Assembly (NCBI GenBank): GCA_037042915.1
Contig: CM073193.1
Span: 1,612,001-1,676,000, forward strand
DNA length: 64,000 nt
Reading direction: 5' to 3'
Source: Auricularia sp. M13
Taxonomy: Eukaryota > Basidiomycota > Agaricomycetes > Auriculariales > Auriculariaceae
The position numbers and the translations under genes are program-made. Of this stretch, positions 9,909 to 19,992 are shown piece after piece (the first letter of the stretch is position 1; every line of letters starts with the position of its first letter). The notes under the pieces were generated by a model. That model ran no database searches. It had not been told where the DNA came from and was given only the letters and a program-made list of their open reading frames with translations.

Positions 9909-12723
9909 GAAGGTGCAGGATCATAAGATGCCAGAGCGTGGGCGGTTTGCATCTGGCTGGCTTGAATCGGGCGATGGTTTTATCAGAGATTGACCGGAAC
10001 CGCGTGAGTTGCGCGTGAGAGCAGGATGACACAGCCAGGGAGCGCTTGTGGACGTAACACACGTTGCAGAACAGCTCTGGGGCTGGCGACATCCCGGAGC
10101 CGATGTTGGCAGAACTTCGAGCGCAGTCGGTTCGTTCGCGAGCCACTGCGACGCAGAATTTTCAATTAATCACCTGAGTAGAGGTAAAGTGAGAGCAGCG
10201 AGGGGGCGTTGCTTTCTGTGGAGAAAGCTGTTTCATCTGAGGCGATCAAGCGGTTGACCCCCTTGAGGCTGTGGGACGGGCAAAACGTTGACATGCACGA
10301 GCCGACGTCGACCAGGAGCACAGAATCAGCGCTCAGCGCTCAGTACCAAGGCTCTGCCTAGCTCTGCAGCCGTGGGGCAGCGGGAAATCGTTGCCGGTCC
10401 GATCTCAATGGCGAACGCTAAATTCAACTCCGACGGTCAGGCTTGCCCACTTCCCCTTGCCAGCCCCTGCTGACAACGGGCCTGAACACACGCGGATTGT
10501 CCTCACGATGGTCGATACTGCTACGAGCTTCAATCCGCGTGGACCCCTGGGCTGGTATTCCTTTCGCCACAATCGATGCCGCTGGCAGCTAGACGCCGGG
10601 ATAACTGCTGGTACTACAGATCCCTCCTCCCTTCCAGTCACGAAGTTGATTCAGACCCGCGATACGCCCCTGCTCATATTCCTTGAATTCTCGAAAGCAC
10701 CACTACGTTGGACTGGCCACCATTTTCTCGCTGTGTCGCCGAGGCACTGTCGATTGTTTGCATACTATTCTTCAACTCAAAGAATCTCTTCGCACAAAGC
10801 TCGCCTCCTGCGTTGCTCTACATCTCGATAGGCTGATTCGAGTACCGCGCCTACCTCTCCGTGTCTCACTGCTCGACGCCCACCCGACGATGACTCGCTT
10901 TTCCATCCCAGGTATGGAGCGCCGGTCTAGTTACGGAGCACACGACTGCCCCGGGCTCCTTCGCCCACGCCTACAGTGCGGTCTTTTTTTACATTGCACC
11001 TGTATACGCGGCCGAAGACGCTCTGACGGTCGACAGTACATTACAGCCTGGTTCTCCTACCAACGACCTTGCCACCATACTGCGTACTCATCCTTGCATC
11101 GAGTGCTCAATGATTGCCCGGAAACTTGTGCAACATTGTCCGGCGGACCCACGTTCACGTCGTTGCCTCTCGAGCTGAGACGCCGGAAGCCCGAGAACAC
11201 CACTTACACGGCGTCTATCCCGGCGGCTTTTTCCCAGGGGATCAAAAGGCCACATCAGCACGGTACGTTCTTCCCCCCAGTATCTCTACTGCGTCGGATG
11301 CGATGCGGCGAACTGGCTCAAAAGCATGCGCACAGCCTGCACGGACTATAACACGGACCCTGGACAGTTCCTAGACAGTTCCACTGGAAGGTGGACTCGG
11401 ACTCCGACTCCTTTCTTCCTTATCTTTACTTGGACTGCTTCGACCGCTGGGAGCATACAGTCTGCATCTCGTGACTCCTCAGGTCCGATGATTTCTTCCA
11501 TAACTGCGCTCCATCGCGATTACGCGCTCCATGCCGATGTGCAAGCATTCAAACATGGAGCACCGCTGGTCTTACCCTTCTGACATCCGCAAGCACTGAC
11601 CGGTGTTGAGCTCGTTCTCTGTTGACTTGGAAGTGCAAGTTACGGCGCCGTATCGTCTTGTCATGACCGGCGTGCCATGCTCTGTTTTCCTTGTCCCACG
11701 CACCCGGATTCATCGGAGCACCATGAATCTCTTCGCTCAGGCAGGTATCATCACGGTATTAACTCTGTGCTCTAACTGACTCGGCTGCGCTAGAAACATG
11801 TCGGCGCGCTACTTTTGACGTGCAGAACGCCTACGCTCGAAGTTGTAGTTCCTGCCGCAAGTCGCACGGGAATGGCTATCGATTGCGCCCAACCATGCTC
11901 GGACCCGTCATCTGTTTCCCCTGTTCGAAGCTTGCCAGTGTTGTTGGACGGGCGACATTTCCACGAGCTTACCACCCTGTTTGCTTCCCCCCTTGTGAGC
12001 CTGCTGTGCTGCACACTACGCCCTTGCCCGGTTTGCATGACTCGTGGCGGTTTAGGAGCGACTCTTTACGCGCATGGCAACGATTTAAAGGATTGTGACG
12101 GAGGTCAAATGAGCTCTGCCTTCACTTGCGACGCAGTCACGATGGCTGCACACTAACCATGCGGAAGCAATCCACGACAAACCGTATGCAGTCAGTTCCT
12201 GGCTTGCGGGGCATGTCGGCGGTGAACGCTGTTCCCTGATGTGGGTGCCGGATTGTTCGCCGACAATACACCTGTCTTGGACGGCTCCGGCACACTCTGT
12301 ACTCGAGCACAGCCATTCCGTAGGGGCTTTGTGATCTCACCTGCATGAGAGGCGCAATGAACGTTCAGTTTGAGTACTCTGATCCGACCTTACACTCCCG
12401 GGCATCATGTTGCCGCCGTGAGCGCCTGGTGCGGCCCCGTGCTGCCACTTGTCAGTGGTGACCCTAATGACAAGCGTCCCCGATACTTCCAACTATACCG
12501 CCCGCGATAAAGCTCCTTGCCGGTAGTCCTTCTGCCCGGCCGCCGTCAATTCGAACCATGACGGATGTGCTGTTACGGGAGCTCGAGCCTCAATTGGTTC
12601 CTAGGGCCATGCTTCTCCCGTCTTGCACCGCACAGCCGACGGACTTCACCACACAAACGCGTTGTTTCATATGGCATAGCCGCTGTGGGTATCTGTTTGG
12701 AGTCACGCACTCAGTTCCTCCCC
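9909..12723. other. 2.8-kb region without an assignable gene
   Basis: The DNA is pyrimidine-rich on the plus strand. Several open stretches exist, none recognised. About 10914-11171 reads 85 residues containing SFAHAYSAVFFYIAPVYAA. About 11276 has an acceptor-like CCCCCCAG followed by YLYCVGCDAANWLKS. A stretch at about 11820-11930 has a C-X2-C-X19-C-X2-C spacing. These could be exons of an unknown plus-strand gene or remains of one, but I could not join them into a supported model, so no CDS is called. Confidence 0.4.
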
Positions 12724-14593
12724 ATGAAGGTTGCCATAGTTGGAGCTGGAGCTACCGGGATTGCAGCATCCTACTTTCTCAACGAACACTCGGGGTGAGC
12801 ACCATTTCCATTCTCTCTAGCTTTCAGTTCACATCCAGAATCCAGGCACGAAGTACATCTGTTCGAGGCCGCTGAACATGCAGGTGGACACGCGCATGCA
12901 CTCCCGTTTCCGAGCTTGGAATCGCGACGAAGCGCTGTGGCAGCCCCGAAGAGTCCTGACTGTGATGTCGCATGGACAGAAACGTACGTGGGGAATCATG
13001 GCCTCTGCCAACGCTCACTGCTTATCGGACATAAAGCGGTTTCGTCGTTTTCAATCCCATCACCTATCCAAATTTCTGCAACTTCTTGGAGAAGCTCGAG
13101 GTTCGCTCCCTTGCGGCCGACGTCTCGTGGTCTTTCTCTCGCGGCAATGGGGCTTACGAATGGTGCTCGCGGGGCTTGCGAGGCGTATTCGTGCAGCGCA
13201 AGAATTTGTGCCGCGCGCGGCATTGGAGAATGCTTTGGGATATGCTGCGCTTCAACGTTGGCGCCATAGAGATTCTTCGCAAGGGCAATGGGCATACAGA
13301 AACAATCGGAGCATATCTCGAGAGAAACAGTTACTCGACGGGCTTCCGCGAAGACTATCTGATGGTGCGTCCGGCGCGACTCGCTGGCAGCTCGAAGCTC
13401 ATGGTACGAAACAGCCTTTTGTATCCGCAATCTGGGCTACGCCTCCCGATGAGGTTGCCCTTGACTTCCCTATATCGTCGCTGGTGCGCTATATGTACAA
13501 CCATCACCTTTTACAAGTCATCGGCGGTGCGCAATGGAGAACTGTTGAAGGGAGCAGTCGAGCCTATATCGATAGGATTCTTTCCCGCCTCCCCGCAGCG
13601 CAACAACACTTCTCGACGCCCGTCCACTCAGTGACATCTGTAGGAGGCAGCGGCTCGCCCGTGTTGTCCCTCAGGACGGCTCATGGCGATGTCATGCAAT
13701 TCGACCACGTAATCATGGCTTGCCCTGCGGATCAAGCTCGAGAAATACTCGCGCGTGGCGAGGGACTGACGCGCGACGAAGACAAGGTACTCTCAGGCTT
13801 TACGTTCAGTGGCAACAACCATGTTGTCGTGCATTCCGACGTCACGGTCAGCTCTATTTGCAATTGTCCAACTGCGTCTCACGATGATTCCACAGCTCAT
13901 GCCGTCTCGCCGGGAGGCATGGTGCGCCTGGAATTATCTGAGCGAGTCGTCGACCCAAGCGTTTTCAGGGGCAGGCGTGTCGTTGTACGTCCATATTTGC
14001 CCTGCTATATTGTTGATCTAACCGCAACTGCGTGCTCGCAGGACGTTCTGGATGAACCGGCTTCAGAAGATTCCTCAAGACAGGTTTGGAATCGTTCTGT
14101 GTAGTCTCAATCCACCCGTACAGCCTAACCCCGACCTCGTCATCGGAGAGTACAATTATAGACATCCTCACATGACCGCTGCTGTGAGTATTAGTCTACT
14201 TACTATCCTGTCGTTTGAGGTACTTATTTTCAAATGCAGAGCAACACTGCTCGCGCTGCCCTACCAACAATCCAGGATAGGCGAGGCATCACGTTCGCAG
14301 GCGCATGGTCCGGGTATGGATTTCACGAAGATGCCGTCACGTCCGCCATGAGAGTTGTATCCGAATATCTCGGCGTCCGACTGCCGTTCGAGATCCAAGT
14401 ATCTGAGCGTTCCCTCCCTGACAAAATAGGCTATACTCTTGAGAAATCATTGTTAGTGGGGAGTGAGCATATCCGCAGCTTCCTAGTTGGATACAAAAGG
14501 CTGTATCGGGTGTTCAGAAGGGAAGACGCCTCGCCTCTCGTGTCTCCAGAGGGGTGCGGCCGCCAGGCAGCTCCTGTACGATCTTTTGTGTAA
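12724..14593 (+). CDS. FAD-dependent amine oxidase-like oxidoreductase
   Basis: It starts at ATG 12724 with a Rossmann dinucleotide-binding motif, MKVAIVGAGATGIAAS, spliced to HEVHLFEAAEHAGGHAHA (the acidic residue at the end of beta-2 and the following GG motif). Then come ...DVAWTET | GFVVFNPITYPNFCNFLEKL, DYL | PFVSAIWATPPDEVALDFP, VIMACPADQAREIL, LMPSRREAWCAWNYLS, FWMNRLQKIPQDRFGIVL and the C-terminal FAD-contact region FAGAWSGYGFHEDAVTSA. Introns are short GT-AG, about seven in number, and the TAA/TAG-delimited end is at 14593. This layout fits the COG2907-type amine oxidase family, which includes oxidoreductases of unknown substrate. No signal peptide is seen, so it is probably cytosolic. 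It is flanked by DUF6533-like genes on the opposite strand. Confidence 0.8.
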
Positions 14594-14680
14594 TGTCCAT
14601 AATAATAGGATACGGGTTCGTGCATCGCATCATCATCTGGCACTGGGGGTTGAGATTGGCTGACAAGCGCTCGAACTAAT

Positions 14681-16066
14681 CTACATCGTACTGCGCGTGC
14701 TACGGCAAAATGTGTCAAGCTCGACATCTACCTCCCGGGCAATGATTACGCCCATCCCATTCGCATTGCTACCAAGTGCCCGATGCTCAGACCCTTTCCT
14801 ACCTCTACATTGATTTCGCACTAGTCGATTCAAGAGAATGAGGACGAAGACCCAAACCAAGCTGCGGCGATGGTCATCATTTGTGTCATCTGCGAACTCT
14901 CTTGGTGTGACGCACTGGTTCACGAGGTAATTCGTGCTCTCACGGCTGACGACCATGACTACCGTGTTGGCGAAACGAAGTCCTGAAGCCGACTCGTTAG
15001 CTCTCCGAGGAGCCGAAGAACCAGAGAAGTCCAAACCTGAGACGGCCTTGAGTAATATCATGATATCAGTGCGATTCGGATCGGTGCGGCTATGATAATG
15101 TGTTCGACGCACGATGAAAAATAGGCAGCCATCGCGATACAAAAGCGTTGCTAACGTTGTGTGCGAGTTTCTTGGCTTGTGAAGAACGTTGATCATCGTG
15201 GATATGAATACCGCGCTCTCAAAGAACAACTTCCCGTACAGGGGTCGCATCAGCAGTGGTCGGGCTTGCAGGGGGAAAAGATTACGCACTCCACTACCAT
15301 ACACCGCTGCAATGAGAGTTTTCGGAACGGGGAGAATGACGCATGCCTTGAGAATCGGCTGGTAGCTAGCGTGCGATAAGTGCGTTATGTCAACGACGGC
15401 CATTAAGGTCAGTCCGGCGGCGTTGGTCACGAGAAATGCGCCCAATAGTATTCTTCCAGCCGTGACGTTCATATCCCAAAGCCGCCAAACCTCCATCGTG
15501 ACCAAGGCTGGAGAACGTCAGTGCACTACCAAGACACCATTGAAGGTCTTACCGTCGGTTAATCCGACCGAAATAACGCCCAGAGTCAGGTCAGAGCCAA
15601 GAAGTGCTTGACAGCTGCAGAAGCCGTTAAACACGGCGATTGAATACCTATGTATGAACGTACGCCTGAATATCTTGTTAGATCGAACGGAGGGCATTTA
15701 CTTCGACCGATGCACTCACCCTATCCGACAGAGCGTGGGATAGCCCGGACAATGCTTGAGCTTTTATGTGAGCTACGAGGAGAGATCGGGATGCTGGCGT
15801 ACCGTAATTCACGCCCAACAGTGCCAAAAATGCGAGGAATCGATTCAGAAAGTAAGCCAAGGCTACTGCCATCGACGACGGCAACACGAGCGATATGTCC
15901 CCGCCTAGATTTTGAATGGTGTCACAAAGAAATAGCACCAACGCAGCGCCTAATGGAGGCTTAAGCGGGAGCATAGGATGAATACCAATCTACCTGTTGT
16001 GTAGCGCGACGCCGTAATATCCTTCACAACGACTACGATCTCCTGCAATGTGGAGGGAAAGGACAT
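14681..16066 (-). CDS. DUF6533-type multipass membrane protein B
   Basis: It starts at ATG 16066 (MSFPSTLQEIVVVVKDI); exon 1 ends in TASRYTT and splices over a 45-nt intron to GAALVLFLCDTIQNL. Segments in order: LVLPSSMAVALAYFLNRFL, AFLALLGVNYG, LLGSDLTLGVISVGLTD, EVWRLWDMNVTAGRILLG, FLVTNAAGLTLMAVVDI, ACVILPVPKTLIAAVYGS, FFESAVFISTMINVLHKPR, LLYRDGCLFFIV and ILLNRLVRNQC. It ends REVDVELDTFCRS... at 14681. It is collinear with gene A over its whole length, so the two are paralogues from local duplication. It lies tail-to-tail with the amine oxidase, with an 87-bp gap. Function is unknown; membrane location is predicted from the helices. Confidence 0.8.
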
Positions 16067-17132
16067 GTTGGTTCGTGGTGAAATTGGGCAGTCTTCCTTT
16101 GCTCCAGTGAAATGATCCTTTATATCACCTCAAGGGTTCGACCTGGAAGCAGTGCTGCGAGTGGTTAACAAATCAACATATCATTGTTCAAGGAGGCACA
16201 AGGCACATAACTTTGCGTGCGTATAGTGTAAACCGACAGGCTCAGGGGCGATAGAAGCTATGTACTGTCTCATGTTCCATAACACGAGCGCCACGCGGCG
16301 GCTCCGTGTGAACGGACATAATAACCTGCCAGACCCGACAACCGGCCAAGTTATTCGTCGGAGCTCTAAACCTTTGCGTCTTTTCTTCCGAATCGACCGC
16401 CGCGCAGCCCGCCAGTTGACATCCATAACGCGAAACTGCACCGCGTGGTAGCATTTTCCTGGAAGTCCTCCACTGCGTAGCTCCCTGGCCATCCTCGCTT
16501 GAATGAGGTGCGCCGCGGGCAGTGTTAGAGTCACAGTAACATCCGAGTCTTCGACAGCAAGCAGCGGTCCATTTAGGCGATGATGCCGAGCTCAGGGACT
16601 ACTCTCGGAGACAATTGGCTGGTCGTAAAGGCTGCGTTTGCATGCCCAATTCACGGGACTTGCACAGGTTCCATCCTGCGCGTCAATTCTCGAATCTCCG
16701 ACGGCTGCTATCGACGGAGTGCGCTTTTCTGCTCCTCAGCGGAATTGCTTGGTTCCTATTTCTATCACGAGGATTTTTCGGATTGCATTATACCTGATAT
16801 GTTTGCGCATCGACGATCGTTCGGCTGGCCTCAGACACCAGAAGGCTCAGCGTCGTCGCGGCTTTGCGTTGCATTGACGGTCCCGGTGATGGATCGGCGA
16901 TACTAACATTCTGAGCGGGGCGTAGCGTGCATCTCGGCTTCGGGTGCAGTGATCAAGAACTTCAGCAATTATACATTGCACAGGCTCGTACTTCGTGACT
17001 GTGACATGAATTCCAACTCACGGCACATTTAGCGGCCTCATGTAGACAGCGCCATTATCTCATACCCCCATCTCGCTTCTTCCAATCCCTTCGCGCGTCC
17101 TTGAGCATATCCCTGGTACAGCACATCCGACG
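16067..17132. other. divergent intergenic region between gene B and the MFS gene
   Basis: It contains the promoters of two divergent genes (B on minus, MFS on plus). Short frames at 16181-16906 are unrelated to anything recognised and show no intron structure. Confidence 0.45.
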
Positions 17133-19311
17133 ATGGACACCGCTACAAGCGCACCAGCGGCTACGAAGCCGCGGCGTGGGGCTTCATTCTGGCTGGTCTT
17201 CCTTGCCCTCTGCGTCTCGCTATTGCAGGTCGCATTTGAACTAGTGAGTTAATTCTCGGGAGTAGCAGATAGTCTTGACGCCGCATGACCCAGGTTGGCG
17301 TCGGCATTGCGTTACCCACCATTGCAGAAGACCTACACGCCCAAGACTTCGTCTGGGTTGGATCTGCGTATGCACTAGCCTCTACGGCATCACTTCCGCT
17401 CATCGGAGGGTTTGCGGAGGTACGTTTGCTCAGTCATTATGAACTTCATTTCATCGCCGGCTCCATTGACCAGGCATTCGGGCGACGGCCAGTCATGCTA
17501 GGCTCTATCACTGTGTTCGCTATTGGCTCCGCAATTTGCGGCGCGGCGCAAAATATGAACATGTTAATCGCTGGGCGAGGTACGTCTGTCGGTCTCATCC
17601 GAGCGATGCTTACGGCCGCGTAGTTGTTCAAGGCTTTGGAGGTGGAGGTTTGCTCGCGGTACCAACCATCATTCTCTCAGACCTAGGTAAGTCTTTCTGG
17701 CTGTGATTATGAAATAGTTGATTAAGAAGCTGTATTCAGTCTCGCTGAAGGAGCGCGGAGCTTTCAACGGCATACTGGGCATGTGAGCAGGCTCCCCCCT
17801 TGTGAGTCGTGACTAACGACCTGCTAGCACTTGGAGTGTTGCATTATGTATTGCGCCAGTGTCCGTAGGATCTCTTGCGCAGCATGGTCAATGGCGATGG
17901 TTTTTCTGTGAGTCACGTCGCCCTCGTATGCGCTCTGACTTGACGGTGTTCTATCTCAGATATGAACCTGCCGATTTCCGCACTTGCGTTTGGTCTCGTT
18001 TTTGTGTTCCTGCGACTTAAAAGACCCAACATAGAATTGAAGCACAGGCTCGCCCAGATGGATTGGATGCAAGTCGCTTTTTCACCACTCCGCCAGCTGA
18101 AGCTTACATCGTTTAGCGGTAATCTGCTCGTCATCGCGAGCTCGACCTCAATCTGCATCGCTCTTACGTGGGCTGGAATTCAGTTCCCCTGGGGCTCTGC
18201 GAAGGTGCTCGCGCCTTTGATCATCGGCCTTTTCGGTCTGGTCTTCTTCCTTTTCTACGACGCGAAGTTCGCAAGCGCTCCGGTGGTCAGTGGGTTACAT
18301 AACAAGGGCGGAGCATCGATTGAAGTAATATGAACAGGTTCCGTATTCCCTGTTAAGTAACAGAACGAGTGTTATTGGCTACGTCAGTACGTACACCCTC
18401 ATCTCCGCGGTGATTGCAGCTACTTATCACTCATGCACAGCCAACTTTGTCACGCCTTTCCTTGTGCTCGCGATTGCATGTAAGCATACGCGAGAGCCCT
18501 GCACAAGATTCTGGCTAATATATCAATGTAGACTACTTTCCCGTATACCTCCAAGCCTGCAAAGGCGCATCTCCTACGCGTGCCGGAGGTGTTGACTGGC
18601 TCGGCTTCTCGCTCGTTCTCGGCCCAGCTAGTATCACCGCCGGAGTTCTCATCGCTAAGGTCAACAAGTACCGTATGGCTCTCTGGGTTGGCTTTGTTCT
18701 CATGTGCGTCGGCATCGGGTGCTGGGCTGTGCTCGATGAGAACTCCGGGATGGGCTCTATTGTGCCGCTCGAAATTGTTACAGCTGCAGGGTCAGGGGTG
18801 CTCTACACCGCAGCATACTTTCCCGTCCTCGCGCCGCAGCCCATCGCGAACAACGCCAGAGCTTTAGCGTTCATCGCTTTCGTGCGCTCGTTTGCTCAGG
18901 CACGCAGGACTCAATCGCTACGTTGCTTTGAAAGCTGATGTAGAACCGCAGATTTGGGGTATCACCATCGGCGGCGCGGTGCTGCAGAACCAGCTCCTTC
19001 ACCGGCTTCCGGCGGAATTCGCGCAGCGCTTCCCTGGAGGAGTCCAGATTGCATACGCGGCTATTCCCTTTATTTCGAAGCTCGAGCCGCCGTTGAAAGA
19101 CGCGGTGCGTCGCGCCTTCGCTGACAGTCTCCGCGTCGTCTGGTTCCTCCTCCTCGGAGTTTCAGTGTTCGGCGCTCTCATTTGCTTGTTCGTCAAGGAG
19201 GTCCCCATGCACACCTACACCGATGATAACCTGGGTTTGGAGACGAAGAACAAGGAGCAGGCCGGCAGCGAGGATGCGGAGAAAGGCGTTGAATCGGTGC
19301 AGGAGCCTTAG
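17133..19311 (+). CDS. MFS transporter, drug/H+ antiporter-like
   Basis: It starts at ATG 17133 (MDTATSAPAATKPRRGAS) and ends at 19311 (...KGVESVQEP), with about ten short exons. The first helix is FWLVFLALCVSLLQVAFEL. Next come VGVGIALPTIAEDL, DFVWVGSAYALASTASLPL, AFGRRPVMLGSITVFAIGS (the GRRP loop between helices 2 and 3) and ICGAAQNMNMLIAGR. Then follow VVQGFGGGGLLAVPTIILSD, the central domain, and late helices including FLLLGVSVFGALICLFVKEV. The tail is charged and cytosolic. These are hallmarks of 12-14-helix fungal MFS exporters; the loop and the IAGR/VVQGFGGGG segment fit the DHA2-type group. Substrate is unknown. The plus-strand run with the FAD oxidase and the intervening DUF6533 genes might indicate a small functional cluster, but this is not shown. 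Confidence 0.85.
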
Positions 19312-19992
19312 GACCGAATGCACTCGATACTATCACAATTGTACAATCCGAGTACATAGTATCCCACCTTCACACTGCTGTAGAGGACGTCTTCAATTTG
19401 TATTAAACCCTTTGAATCCACTCTTTTCATTTGCTTTTCATCCAGAAGCAATCAGCTTGACTCGCTGCGCTGTTATGTAATGGCGCATGCATCCGTCGTC
19501 CCTGACAAGACTTCAGTTGAGAGATATGCGACCCTCGAGCGACGAACGGGATCTAAAAAATGAGAGTTTACGACACATCGATTTGCATGACGTGGACTTT
19601 CCGCAGGAGCCACTAATACGCATGATTCGAGCAAATAATCAAGACGAGTCACGAGTCTGATTAGGAAGTTCAGCAGGCGGCGGTACTTAGAAGACATCCG
19701 AAGCTTTCCCTGCGTCTCCGCGCCCTGATAGCTTTCGGACTTCTCGTCTTCTTACCATCAGGTGCCCCGAGCTCTCCAGTGGTACCCTGTCACGCGACGG
19801 CATGGCCGAGGAACGGAAAGGAAAGGAACAGGCGGGGAGGTCCTAATCAGGAACGAGCCGAGCATAACGTCTATTGATGACGCAGGTGCGAACAGTATAG
19901 CTCATGTTGAACGAATAACCTGATTCCTCCTACATGAGTGCTTCCTCCAGAAGAATATGCCAGCAGAATATCCATTGAAATGTAGTGGTCTT
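19312..19992. other. convergent 3' flank
   Basis: 3' UTRs of the MFS gene (plus) and gene C (minus). A minus-strand frame at 19473-19697 has no recognised content. Confidence 0.4.

Noticed and set aside
11820-11930. GATA-type zinc finger (C-X2-C-X19-C-X2-C) on the plus strand
   Set aside because: The spacing fits loosely, but the conserved Trp/basic core of GATA fingers is missing and no flanking exons support a gene.
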